Below the pieces are notes generated by a model that was given only the letters and a program-made list of their open reading frames with translations, ran no database searches and was not told the origin of the DNA. 64,000 bases of DNA from Thalassoglobus neptunius (GTDB lineage: Bacteria > Planctomycetota > Planctomycetia > Planctomycetales > Planctomycetaceae): contig NZ_SIHI01000007.1 of assembly GCF_007859735.1 (NCBI RefSeq), positions 1 through 64,000 on the forward strand, given 5' to 3'. The position numbers and the translations under genes are program-made. Position 1 is the stretch's first letter. Each line of letters starts with the position of its first letter. Below are positions 43,786 through 52,775 of the stretch, piece by piece.

Positions 43786-44763
43786 ATGTCCGCACCGCTT
43801 CCACTTCCGTTTGAACGTCCGATCCTCGAACTCGAAAAGCAACTCTCGGATCTGGAGAAACAGCCAGACCCAACAGCTGTGACTCGCGAATCGATTCGCC
43901 GCATTCGGACCGAACTCAACAAACTGAAGCGGGAAGTCTACGAGAAGCTCAATCCGTGGGAGATTGTTCAGGTCGCCCGGCACGATGCACGTCCCAAAGC
44001 GATGGACTACATCGAACTCGTCTTCGATGAATTCGTGGAATTGCACGGAGACAAAGCCTACGGAGACGATCGAGCAATCCTCACCGGGTTTGCCAAACTC
44101 GGTGACCGAAAGGTCATGCTGGTCGCTCAGCAAAAGGGGCGAAATCTTCGCGAGCGTCTGGAACACAATTACGGAATGGCTCACCCGGAAGGCTATCGAA
44201 AAGCCCTCTCCAAAATACAGATGGCTGCCAAGTTCAATCTGCCGGTCGTTTGCCTGATCGACACCGCCGGAGCTTATCCCGGAGTTGGCGCAGAAGAGCG
44301 AGGACAGGCCTATCAAATCGCTCTCAATCTGCGAGAAATGGCCCGCATCGATACGCCGATTGTCTGCGTCGTCATCGGAGAAGGAGGAAGTGGCGGAGCA
44401 CTCGGAATCGGCATCGGCGATCACGTGGCTGTCTTGCAGTTCGCTTACTACTCTGTCATCAGCCCGGAAGGCTGTGCGGGCATTCTCTGGAAACACGCGA
44501 AACACGCAGACAAAGCCGCTCATGCTCTTCGGTTCACATCGAAAGACCTCCTCGAACTCGGTGTCGTTGACGAAATCATCAGCGAGCCAATCGGAGGAGC
44601 ACATCGAAACCATCGACAGATGGCGACCAACCTGCATGCCTCGCTGACGTCAGCATTGAAGGATCTCAGTGAAATCCCGAAAGACCAACTGCTCGATCGA
44701 CGGTACGAAAAGTTCCGCAAGATCGGCGTCTTCGAAGAGACAATCGCTGTTGGGCAAGCTTAA
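43786..44763 (+). CDS. accA: Acetyl-CoA carboxylase carboxyltransferase, alpha subunit
   Basis: This 325-residue protein is AccA by length and motifs. It opens with a charged coiled helix (FERPILELEKQLSDLEKQ), then carries the carboxyltransferase core: GDRAILTGFAKLGDR, NYGMAHPEGYRKALSKIQMA, DTAGAYPGVGAEERGQA (about 157-173) with glycine-rich turns GEGGSGGALGIGIGD, and YYSVISPEGCAGILWK. With AccD it transfers CO2 from biotin to acetyl-CoA, making malonyl-CoA, the first committed step of fatty-acid synthesis. No accB, accC or accD lies in the window. The gene for an ACP-like membrane protein follows 47 bases downstream on the same strand. Confidence 0.96.
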   Translation: MSAPLPLPFERPILELEKQLSDLEKQPDPTAVTRESIRRIRTELNKLKREVYEKLNPWEIVQVARHDARPKAMDYIELVFDEFVELHGDKAYGDDRAILTGFAKLGDRKVMLVAQQKGRNLRERLEHNYGMAHPEGYRKALSKIQMAAKFNLPVVCLIDTAGAYPGVGAEERGQAYQIALNLREMARIDTPIVCVVIGEGGSGGALGIGIGDHVAVLQFAYYSVISPEGCAGILWKHAKHADKAAHALRFTSKDLLELGVVDEIISEPIGGAHRNHRQMATNLHASLTSALKDLSEIPKDQLLDRRYEKFRKIGVFEETIAVGQA

Positions 44764-44810
44764 CTGAGACATACCCTTCAACAGCACTTAAAGCGAAAGC
44801 AGACCGGGCT

Positions 44811-45335
44811 ATGTATTCGCTGATGATCATGGCGCTGGTCGTCGCATTCGTGGCCCTCCTTTGCGGGGGCCTCGGAAGCCTCTTTGCTCAAGACGCTGGT
44901 CCCGGCGAACGAATCTTAATGGCCCTGATGACATCTGCGACGGCTTTTGTCGCAACCCTGATTCTCGGACTCCGCGACCTCATTCGCTTTCGCAGAGATT
45001 CCCGTCGAACACAACAGCACCTTCTCGAGAGACCAGACTTCTTCGAAGCCGAATTTCGGTCCGAAGCAGACGTCGACCCTGAACTCATGAAGGTCGTGCG
45101 TGAGGCGATCGCGCAATTCTTTGATGTCCCCGTCTCCAAGATTCGCCCGACTGACAATTTCGAAACCGATCTGCACATCGATCCCACTGAGGTCAATTTT
45201 CAACACTTCGTCATCAGGACGGTCGCCGACGACCATAGGTTCCATGACGAGGTGATCGAGGTGAACTTCGCAAACGCTCACACTGTCGAAGATCTTGTCA
45301 TTTGGCTTCAAGATTTCATTCGCGACGAAGATTGA
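44811..45335 (+). CDS. Membrane-anchored acyl-carrier-like protein without the phosphopantetheine serine
   Basis: The 174 residues begin with two transmembrane helices (about 4-26 and 35-55), then a basic linker (RFRRDSRR) and, at about residues 88-172, a domain that aligns with acyl carrier proteins. Helix I holds VVREAIAQFFDVPVSKI, then come TDNFETDLHIDPTEVNFQHFVI, where ACP reads FETDLGADSLDTVELVMAL, and a final THTVEDLVIWLQDFI-like helix. The attachment serine of the DSL motif is replaced: D124-P125-T126. The protein therefore cannot carry a 4'-phosphopantetheine at the usual site. It sits 47 bases after accA and is probably co-transcribed, which suggests a link to fatty-acid or lipid synthesis at the membrane. 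Function is inferred only from context. Confidence 0.75.
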   Translation: MYSLMIMALVVAFVALLCGGLGSLFAQDAGPGERILMALMTSATAFVATLILGLRDLIRFRRDSRRTQQHLLERPDFFEAEFRSEADVDPELMKVVREAIAQFFDVPVSKIRPTDNFETDLHIDPTEVNFQHFVIRTVADDHRFHDEVIEVNFANAHTVEDLVIWLQDFIRDED

Positions 45336-46040
45336 ACAGTTCGACAGCAAAGCTCGAGAGGACTTCTAAGTCCCTCAGAGTGTGATCAGGTCACGCGTGT
45401 TCTTGCGCCATGCGATGCAGCGCGCAAGAAAGAAGAATGGTCTCGGGCAGGGGAGTCAGAATTCAATGACGACCACTCGCTTCACGTCACTGATTCGAGG
45501 CTGTTATACGCTCGACATTTGAGCGAGATAAGAACTCGGATTCGAGCATTAACGAAGTCGAGATCTGCTCACTGACGACTTAACGCGAACTCTTTCCGTG
45601 AGGAGACCCAATCATCTCATCTCACGAAGTGAACCAGCAAAGTGCTCGGCTTCGAGAAGCCTGTAGAACGATTCGCACCGACTCGCTTTGACCTTTGAGC
45701 ACACGACCACTGAAGCACAGAGACTCCGCATTCCTGGGCATCGATGATGTTCCGCTGTGATTCGCAGAGGAACACGAAAAACCGTCTCAGACGGTCTTTT
45801 CCATACCCGAATCGAACATAACGGACATTATCGGACGTTGGGGTATGTTCTTTTTTCGGGGGAGTCAGAAGACTCCCGGGCCCTTCACTCTCGGTTGAGA
45901 TCATCATCTCATCGAGAGATGCTCGTGATTCAAAGATCACTCGGAGGCATTAAGCTGAACAATGTGCTGGTCCAATCTTCACAGCTGATGACTCTCGTGA
46001 TCTCCGAATTCGCGATCTCCGAAGCTGTTAACGACTCCCA
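45336..46040. other. Long intergenic region with hairpins between convergent genes
   Basis: These 705 bases show no supported gene, although short frames exist on both strands. Three consecutive hairpins lie at 45781-45795, 45802-45847 and 45860-45877. The first is a probable bidirectional terminator; the second has a 7-bp base and is followed by ttcttttttc; the third is gggagtc/gactccc with an AGAA loop. Confidence 0.5.
45781..45795. terminator. Small bidirectional terminator hairpin
   Basis: A near-perfect palindrome (accgtctcagacggt) is flanked by AAAA on the left and CTTTT on the right, so either strand would have a U-rich tail. It lies between the plus-strand ACP-like gene and the minus-strand CvpA gene, but 446 bases after the former's stop. 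Confidence 0.55.
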
Positions 46041-47294
46041 CTACCGAAACGATCCAGGCTGACCAGCCCCGGCCGCTCTCAGTCGCTGCTGCATCGCTGG
46101 CTCCAATTGATTGATCGAAACTCCAGCGACTTGCAGCTGTCGAATGATTCGTTGGTCAAGCGTGCTCTGTGCATTCGTTGTCGAGTCCGGATCTTCGAGT
46201 GACCAGATATCCGCATTCCAATCCGCCAACACTCCCAGCTGCACAGCTTCAGGCAACGATCCCAGAAACCCGACGATCTGCTGCTCGTAAGCAACCTGCT
46301 GAGCTGGCACCGATGTGTACGCCTGAGAGATTCTGCGCGAAAGCTCCTTGATTGTGGCTTGAGTCTGTTCAGGATTGCTCGGAGGCGCACTCGGAGTGAC
46401 ATCCACGTTCAGCTGTTGCCCGAGATACGACAGCAAATATTCCGATCCCTGATTGCCCAATTGTTGAAAGTGTTGTTCGATCAACTTTCGATTTTCAGGC
46501 GATGCGGACTCGAGAACTTTGGACACTCCAGCGATTAACGATGACTGCGAGTCCGGACTCTGTTCGCGATCGATGGCCTCACTCAACGCTTGTCTCGTTT
46601 GATCGCTGATCAGCCCGCTGAGAGTTTTCCACAACTGGCTGCTCGCGTCAGGAGACGGAGTTCCGGGAAGCACCTGATCATCGCCGAGATTCACTGTTCC
46701 GGAATCGACCACATTCGACGAACCGGAATCGTCATGAGAATGCGTTCCGTGATCGCCAGGTTCATGACTGTGATCCAGATCGAAATCCGGATGGTCAAGC
46801 AAATGAATGTAGTCTTCGAGTGCGAGTCGCAAGTTGTCTGGAAGAATGGGAAGAAACGGATGAAGCGTGTCGACAATCTTCGCAGCGGCGTATCCACTTC
46901 TCGACTGCAAAAGCGCTGCGCGTGCATCTTCAGAAACAGTCACGACCATGAATGTCAGAATGAGACACAGCACGACTCCTTTGATGAAGCCGAAAAGTGC
47001 TCCCAGATGACGATCAAATTCCCGGAGTTTGACCTTCTCAAGAAAGTCTGAAATTCGCCCGGCCAGCAGATACGCGACGAACGTGAAAACGATGTACGCC
47101 CCGAACAAGACGACCCAATTGTTGAGAGGTGGATCGAGATGCACATACGGCCCCGCAACTGCTGAAATTCCATCAGCAAAGATGAAGCACAACAGGATGC
47201 CAGCGATCCCGGCCAGTTGCCAGACCATACCCCTCGCGGCACCGCGAATCGTAAAGAAGATAAGGATGGCCAAAACGACCAAATCGTACCACAT
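46041..47294 (-). CDS. CvpA-family membrane protein with His-rich C-terminal extension
   Basis: The 417 residues start with four hydrophobic helices in about 1-120 (MWYDLVVLAILIFFTIRGAARGMVWQLAGIAG is the characteristic first part of CvpA/colicin-V-production proteins). Typical members are 160-180 residues. The remainder is hydrophilic, beginning with an acidic His-rich segment (about 164-190; for example DLDHSHEPGDHGTHSHDD) that looks like a metal-binding or pH-sensitive linker, followed by Gln/Ser-rich helical sequence. It lies downstream of the phosphatase and thioredoxin reductase genes on the same strand. CvpA proteins are linked to envelope stress tolerance; the exact role is not known. 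Confidence 0.85.
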   Translation of the reverse strand: MWYDLVVLAILIFFTIRGAARGMVWQLAGIAGILLCFIFADGISAVAGPYVHLDPPLNNWVVLFGAYIVFTFVAYLLAGRISDFLEKVKLREFDRHLGALFGFIKGVVLCLILTFMVVTVSEDARAALLQSRSGYAAAKIVDTLHPFLPILPDNLRLALEDYIHLLDHPDFDLDHSHEPGDHGTHSHDDSGSSNVVDSGTVNLGDDQVLPGTPSPDASSQLWKTLSGLISDQTRQALSEAIDREQSPDSQSSLIAGVSKVLESASPENRKLIEQHFQQLGNQGSEYLLSYLGQQLNVDVTPSAPPSNPEQTQATIKELSRRISQAYTSVPAQQVAYEQQIVGFLGSLPEAVQLGVLADWNADIWSLEDPDSTTNAQSTLDQRIIRQLQVAGVSINQLEPAMQQRLRAAGAGQPGSFR

Positions 47295-47418
47295 GACCTC
47301 GGGACTCCGTTTCCAAGTATTCAGGTCACAGAGTGTATCTCTCCCGTGGTGTTCTGGTAAACCCCGGTTGACACTTCGGCGAAGTCGCCGTCCTCAAAAT
47401 GAGCGTATCGATTCGAAG

Positions 47419-48249
47419 TTAGTCTTCGGCGTTCGGCAGCTCTGAAGCTGCGATTACGTCGAGCATGGCAGGGTGCAGCACCGAATTTGTGGCGAGCACA
47501 CTCGTTACGGAGATGGGCAAATCGTCACCTGCTGAGGTTGTGACCTTTCCGCCTGCCTCTTCGACGATCAAACGCCCGGCCGCGAAATCCCAGGGAGCGA
47601 GCTGATACTCGACAAACCCTCCGTAGACGCCACTGGCGACCCCGCACAGATCAAGAGAAGCTGTCCCGAATCGTCGAATCCCGCGAATTTGCTCTGCGAA
47701 AAGACCTTCAATCGTGCGCAAAGTGCGACGCATCATCGCACCGCGGTCGTAATAGAATCCGACGGCAATCAACACGTCAGTCATCCGCGTTTGCGTTCCG
47801 ACGTGCATTTGCTCGCCCTGAAACCAGGCCCCCTCGCCCGCAACCGCGCAGAAAAGCTCTTCCCGGGCTGGATTCCAAACGACTCCGCATTTCGCAACAC
47901 CTCGCTGATAATAAGCGATTGAGACTGCGAAATGAGGGATTCCATGCGCGAAGTTGGTCGTTCCGTCGAGCGGATCGATGATCCAAAGATGGTCAGCTTC
48001 AGAATAGCTGTCGAGACCGTTCTCTGACTCTTCCGCCAGAATTACGTGATCGGGGTACCGATTCGCGATTGCCTGCTTGATGACGCGTTCGGACTCGAGA
48101 TCTGCCTCGGATACGAGATCGTTTCGCGCCTTCTCTCGAATCACCGTCCCTTCTTTCCGATGCCGCAGTAGCACATCCCCACCCGCTTGTGCCAATTCAG
48201 TCGCAAAGACGAGTTCCTGAATGGAGCTTAACTCGGCAGGAATTTTCAT
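47419..48249 (-). CDS. Inositol-monophosphatase-family phosphatase
   Basis: This 276-residue protein carries the metal-site signatures of the Mg2+-dependent IMPase family: E73/E74 in LAEESENG, D92 and D95 in IIDPLDGTTNFAHG, and late PWDFAAGRLIVEEAGG near 215-230. Members dephosphorylate inositol phosphates or related compounds (SuhB-like proteins also act on rRNA maturation). The length matches SuhB (about 267). It is 82 bases downstream of trxB and 124 bases upstream of the CvpA gene, both on the same strand, so an operon is possible. Confidence 0.9.
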   Translation of the reverse strand: MKIPAELSSIQELVFATELAQAGGDVLLRHRKEGTVIREKARNDLVSEADLESERVIKQAIANRYPDHVILAEESENGLDSYSEADHLWIIDPLDGTTNFAHGIPHFAVSIAYYQRGVAKCGVVWNPAREELFCAVAGEGAWFQGEQMHVGTQTRMTDVLIAVGFYYDRGAMMRRTLRTIEGLFAEQIRGIRRFGTASLDLCGVASGVYGGFVEYQLAPWDFAAGRLIVEEAGGKVTTSAGDDLPISVTSVLATNSVLHPAMLDVIAASELPNAED

Positions 48250-48331
48250 GGGATGTATTAAACTAACAAAACCGGAAGGAAGGACGATTTAAAAAGCCGT
48301 CAACAGACAGTGATGACTATCAACCGACGGA

Positions 48332-49381
48332 TTAACTTTCCAGAAGGCTTAGATAGCGTTCTGCATCGAGTGCAGCCATACAGCCTGTGCCGGCGGCGGT
48401 GATCGCCTGTCGATAATAATCGTCAGCCACATCGCCAGCAGCGAAGACCCCTTCCACGCTTGTATTCGTTCGGAAAGGAACACTCCACTTCAAGTAGCCC
48501 TTCTCGTTCATCTCGAGATGGCCTTTCAGGAACTCCGTGTTCGGTGTATGTCCGATCGCAGCAAAATAGCCAGAAGCTGGAATATCTTCTGTTTTCGCAT
48601 CGTCTTCGGTGCTTCGGATGCGAACACCGGTGACTCCCTTTTCGTCATCGCCGAGAACTTCGTCAATCACCGAGTTCCACTTAACTTCAATCTTCGGGTT
48701 TTTTAGTGCCCGTTCGGCCATCACTTTGCTCGCGCGAAACTCTTCACGACGATGGACAATATAAACTTTCGAACCAAATTTAGAGAGATAGTCAGACTCT
48801 TCCATCGCGCTATCTCCTCCCCCAACAACAACGAGAGGTTGATCACGAAATCTAGGAAGGGCTCCATCGCAGACAGCACAGGCTGAGACCCCTGCATTCT
48901 TAAATTTCTTTTCAGAATCGAGACCTAAGTAATTCGCTCGAGCGCCTGTCGCGACGATCACCGACTGCGCTTCGATGGTCTCTCCGTTCGACGTCTTCAG
49001 AATGAACGGACGTTGGGAGAAGTCGACGTCGACGACATCTTCCATCATTGTTCGCGTTCCGAAATTGATCGCCTGCTGTCGCATCAATTCCATCAGTTCC
49101 GGGCCGCTCACCCCTTCTTTCTGGTGTGGGCCCATGATGCGTCGTCGATCGTCAGCGATGGCGTCGTCGAGGTAGCTTTCGAGATTTCCAGAAGGGAAGC
49201 CGGGGAAGTTCTCGACTTCCGTGGTGATCGCAAGTTGACCGAGCGGAGGACGTCCGAGGTCCCAATTCTCCTGGGTCATCTCCCCTTCGATGCACAATGG
49301 CTCCAGACTCGCTCTCGCTGCGTAAATTGCGGCTGTCCATCCAGCGGGACCTGAACCGATAATCACAACCTTTTCTGCCAT
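48332..49381 (-). CDS. trxB: Thioredoxin-disulfide reductase
   Basis: The 349 residues start at ATG 49381, preceded by GGGAGACGG; an in-frame start at 49447 would give an unconserved leader. The FAD loop [16 protein letters not shown] (about 9-24), the redox pair CAVC at 168-171 followed by DGALPRF, and the NADPH loop [19 protein letters not shown] give a full TrxB. It passes electrons from NADPH to thioredoxin. About 27 residues are inserted between ENFPGFPSG and GPELMELM (near 77-103) compared with the usual enzyme, lengthening it from about 315-320 residues. It is first in a co-directional run with the IMPase and CvpA genes. Confidence 0.94.
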   Translation of the reverse strand: MAEKVVIIGSGPAGWTAAIYAARASLEPLCIEGEMTQENWDLGRPPLGQLAITTEVENFPGFPSGNLESYLDDAIADDRRRIMGPHQKEGVSGPELMELMRQQAINFGTRTMMEDVVDVDFSQRPFILKTSNGETIEAQSVIVATGARANYLGLDSEKKFKNAGVSACAVCDGALPRFRDQPLVVVGGGDSAMEESDYLSKFGSKVYIVHRREEFRASKVMAERALKNPKIEVKWNSVIDEVLGDDEKGVTGVRIRSTEDDAKTEDIPASGYFAAIGHTPNTEFLKGHLEMNEKGYLKWSVPFRTNTSVEGVFAAGDVADDYYRQAITAAGTGCMAALDAERYLSLLES

Positions 49382-49656
49382 TTTCCGTCTCCCAGTCGTC
49401 GTATTTTGCTTATTATCAATTCGGGTTGAATTGAAGAAGACTGGCACGCAATTGACGAGCCTTCTTCAGTTGTATTTTGATCGCGATCGTCAACAAGATG
49501 TGACTGCGTTCAGAAGTCGGACTTCGCGACATTTTCTCGAAGAATTATGACTCGAGGAACGCAAGGAGTCTGTATGAAACCTCGCACAGACGATATCGAA
49601 GCCGACCGCCAGTGACAAATGCACAGCAGTCCCCGATCCCTTCCCGGTGGTCGCTC

Positions 49657-50406
49657 TCACTCGGTCGTATGACCGACACGCATCACTTCAGGAGAACTCT
49701 CAATGACGTTCTCGAACTGTGCGGACGCATTGGAATCGGGCAAAAAGTCTTTGAGTTTCGGTGACAAAGCTCGAACCTGGTCAATGCTCTCTGCGGGCAC
49801 TGTTTTGAGAAGCAGCAAGAATTCCGACATCGCCACTGTTTGTTCGATCTCTTCCATCAACAATCGCTTCTCATTTTCCGTCATTTCGGCTTCCGGGTGA
49901 TCATGGCGCCGTTTTAGATGAGCGAGCCGTTCTCCGAGCTTTCGTTCGGTCGCGAGAACGGGAATCTCATGACGAATGGAAGAAGCCGCCCACGCAAGAC
50001 TGATGCGGGTCGCCAGAGCAGCGAAGAGTTCAGGATCCACGCCCATTTGCTCGAATCGTCGGGCAAGTTCCGGATTTTCGCACCAGGTTTCTCCCAGGGC
50101 CTTCATATCCAGAGCACTTCGGTATTCGTCTCGGATGAATTTGATGAGTTCGTCGGAGTTGAAATCCTCTGCCCCTCGAAAATCGACGGAGCTCGACGAA
50201 AAATCCGGAACCGATCGGTCAGGAAGATTCTCGACGATGGTCGTAAAAGCAGAAAGTTCTCCGGAGGTCAGTGGAGTTGACCATTCCTGAGTTCCCAGCT
50301 CAACGCGTGGAAGTGATGCAGGCGCGGGTGCTTCTCCCCCCTGCTCTGCCTGTCCGCATCCCAACGAAACAACCAACGCCATCAGTAATAGAACTCTGCA
50401 TCCCAT
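49657..50406 (-). CDS. Hypothetical lipoprotein (249 aa)
   Basis: A lipoprotein signal is clear: MGCRVLLLMALVVSLGC with the lipobox VSLGC (lipidated Cys near 17). The mature part is acidic and helical, with a Glu/Ala-rich linker (EQGGEAPAP) after the Cys and a helix-rich core containing regular Leu/Glu patterns (AHLKRRHDHPEAEMTENEKRLLMEEIEQ near 166-193). No domain is recognised. It lies 105 bases downstream of the BBP7 gene on the same strand, but a strong terminator lies between them. Membrane anchoring is predicted, in the periplasm. Confidence 0.78.
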   Translation of the reverse strand: MGCRVLLLMALVVSLGCGQAEQGGEAPAPASLPRVELGTQEWSTPLTSGELSAFTTIVENLPDRSVPDFSSSSVDFRGAEDFNSDELIKFIRDEYRSALDMKALGETWCENPELARRFEQMGVDPELFAALATRISLAWAASSIRHEIPVLATERKLGERLAHLKRRHDHPEAEMTENEKRLLMEEIEQTVAMSEFLLLLKTVPAESIDQVRALSPKLKDFLPDSNASAQFENVIESSPEVMRVGHTTE

Positions 50407-50451
50407 GGTTTCAGAGTTTCCTTATGTACCAAGCTTTCAGGGAAAAGCGAA

Positions 50452-50480
50452 AAGGCGGAAAGCTGTATGCTTCCCGCCTT
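50452..50480 (-). terminator. Terminator between BBP7 and the lipoprotein gene
   Basis: Read on the minus strand, aaggcgg pairs with ccgcctt (7 bp), extended by four more pairs across a small bulge, and the hairpin is followed by TTTTCGCTTTT. It lies 31 bases past the BBP7 stop codon at 50512. Confidence 0.7.
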
Positions 50481-50511
50481 CCCGATTTGTGATTGTCAGT
50501 TCATAAGGTCT

Positions 50512-52176
50512 TTAGAAGCTGCAATCAAGACCAAAATTCAGCTGATGCATGTACCACTCTTCGCGATCGGTATCGATTTTTGGATAGAGCGGGAATCCTC
50601 TCCACTCGATCGAATCGGCTGGTCGGGCCACGGCTCCGATCCAGGTGAATGTGTAACCGAACCGGAAAGAACTGTGCTCCAGGGCAGAAATGTTCCTGAT
50701 GAGCGGCAGGCTTCGGAAGGCTGCGAACTCTGCCATCACCGATTGCTGGAAGAATGGTGAGACATGTGTGGATGACTTTTCGTCGCTGAACTCAGACTGG
50801 TTCGCCGGGTTGAGCATTCGCGGATCGAGAATGTTCACGAAACGTGCATCGTAGAGTGGATCACCGATATTGTTCCCTGACATATCGATCGATTCATGAT
50901 TCGCGTTCACACCGAGAATTGTCTCCGCCCAGGCTTTGAAGCTTGCGTCGTCATCTCCGAGGTCGATTCGGAAACCAGCTTCCGGACCGGCAATATGACT
51001 GGTGACTCCATTATCGAGTCGGGCATCATACTGATCGTAGAGGCGGACGATGCTGTTCGTTTCTGGTCGATAGGTTTCCTCATCGAGCGTGTAGGTAAAC
51101 CCACTGTCGATTCCGTGGAAGCGGAACTGCTCTTTCAGGTAGGTGTACCGAGCCCCAATCATCGGGCGAATCTTCACTCCGCCGCGATTGTAAACCGGCT
51201 GAGTGTAAAGGCTCAGATTGGTACCCCCTGCTTCGGTTTTCTGTTCCACTTCGAAGAGAACGTCAAACTTGGCTGATGTTCCGAGACCAAAGTCCGGGAA
51301 GACAGGCTCTCCGTTATAAAGGGGAACGACACCGTGAATGAGGAGGTTCTGACCATCCAGAATGAGTGTCAGGTCCTGGCTCACAGGCACCCCATTGATG
51401 TGGGTTGCCCCTTTCTTGAATGAGCCTGTGTCTTCAAACGCCCACCAGCCATTTGCCATCAGGCCGGTGCCGTCTTCGTTCTCGTATCCCCAGCGAATCT
51501 GAGTTCCGAGCGTGCTTGTCGGACTATCAATGTCTCCGCTGTTGCGGGGAGGATAGAAATATCCGTTAATCTGTCCATTGAACACGTTGGCATTCGTATC
51601 CAGAGCCGGTGCGAGGAAGATTCTTCGACTCACTGCGAAGAAACCTTCGACATCCGGGCTGAGGTTCGGAACGCTCGGGTATTCGTAGATCGTGTCGATC
51701 GGAACCCCGATTGGGCGTTGGGTATCGAAGTTTGCCAGTGGGGCAAACGGCGAGCCGATGAGGGCATCGCCTGCATCGCGGAACTGAACAGACATCAGTT
51801 CGACGGAGCCGAAATACTTCCGTTGACGGTAGAAGATATTCCGGAACCACAACCCGTCCTGGCTGACATGTTGATCCATGCCAACATTCGGCGGGTAGAA
51901 TGGGCTAATCGCTGGCCACGGTTGGTACCCTTGGGGAGCGTTCTGTGGATAGATCGCTGTAGGGTCCGTTGCCAGGTGTGGTGGGTATTGGGGCATCATG
52001 GGCCCTCCCCCAGGCCCCGGGGCGACATAGGCTCCCGGCGGGGGTGCCGGTCCCGGTGGAACGGGCGATTGGCCTGATGTCTCAGTTTGAACAGTAGCCA
52101 GCATGAGTGCGCTGGCAACCGCCTTTATCCAGGGCTGAATCCGCATCAGTACGTCCTTGACAGGTTGGCCGACCAT
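50512..52176 (-). CDS. BBP7-family outer-membrane beta-barrel protein
   Basis: The 554 residues begin with an export signal (QPWIKAVASALMLATVQTETSGQ) and a Pro/Gly-rich stretch (SPVPPGPAPPPGAYVAPGPGGGP). The rest alternates short hydrophobic and aromatic strands typical of outer-membrane barrels (GYFYPPRN, RWGYENEDGTGLMANGWWAFE, MIGARYTYLKEQFRFHG) and ends in FGLDCSF with the C-terminal aromatic residue expected by the BAM machinery. The length and layout match the BBP7 family found in planctomycetes. Its function is unknown; a pore or surface structure is likely. Confidence 0.87.
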   Translation of the reverse strand: MVGQPVKDVLMRIQPWIKAVASALMLATVQTETSGQSPVPPGPAPPPGAYVAPGPGGGPMMPQYPPHLATDPTAIYPQNAPQGYQPWPAISPFYPPNVGMDQHVSQDGLWFRNIFYRQRKYFGSVELMSVQFRDAGDALIGSPFAPLANFDTQRPIGVPIDTIYEYPSVPNLSPDVEGFFAVSRRIFLAPALDTNANVFNGQINGYFYPPRNSGDIDSPTSTLGTQIRWGYENEDGTGLMANGWWAFEDTGSFKKGATHINGVPVSQDLTLILDGQNLLIHGVVPLYNGEPVFPDFGLGTSAKFDVLFEVEQKTEAGGTNLSLYTQPVYNRGGVKIRPMIGARYTYLKEQFRFHGIDSGFTYTLDEETYRPETNSIVRLYDQYDARLDNGVTSHIAGPEAGFRIDLGDDDASFKAWAETILGVNANHESIDMSGNNIGDPLYDARFVNILDPRMLNPANQSEFSDEKSSTHVSPFFQQSVMAEFAAFRSLPLIRNISALEHSSFRFGYTFTWIGAVARPADSIEWRGFPLYPKIDTDREEWYMHQLNFGLDCSF

Positions 52177-52775
52177 CGGCGTGCTCGAGTGAGCCGGCCG
52201 ACGAGCCAGGAATAGACCTTTATTCCCTCAACGTCATTCATCACTACACGACATCGAATCTCTGATGAATTCGACGGCGCAGTGAGGAATAGACCTGATG
52301 CTCTTATCGGATCAGAGATTTGGGAAACTGTACCGATTATGTTGCTTGTGTGGATTTTTCCCCATCTGCAACTCGTGCGAGACGTATCGATTATCCGCAG
52401 ACTGCGTTTTTCTGGTCCTCAACGACCGGAGAACCCCACTGCCCTGCCCTGTGAATTCCCTGAGTTTCGTCCGCCGTCACCGATCCTCAGGCGAAATTTG
52501 TGTGACGGAAGTGAAGACTTCTCTGCGACAAGCGGTCTTCTGCGGCTCAATTGAACCTCATTGAATATGGCTGAACAACGTCGAATACGGCTCTGACCAC
52601 ATGAAACTCGCCTTACGAGTTTATTTCCCCTCAGAAAAGACGGGTATGAGCATCCGGCAGTTGTCGCCAAATCGGTTCGATCCCGCTAGCATGGGGACCC
52701 GATGCGGCTCGCGGAATGAGTCGCTTTCGCGTTCCAATTCATCCACCGAACAATCCCGGCTCAGTGAGGAATCCC
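52177..52775. other. Non-coding stretch upstream of the MoxR gene
   Basis: These bases carry no supported gene. Only short frames without ribosome-binding sites are present. If the ATG at 52716 is the true start of the next gene, the gap ends there. No promoter is evident. Confidence 0.35.

Noticed and set aside
45617-45940. A 107-codon minus-strand frame in the 45.3-46.0 kb gap
   Set aside because: It runs straight through the hairpin cluster, lacks a ribosome-binding site and has random-looking composition.
49440-49462. A second sigma-54-like site (tggcacgcaattgacgagcc) upstream of the trxB region
   Set aside because: The -12 GC is not at the required distance from the GG, and it points away from a suitable gene start.
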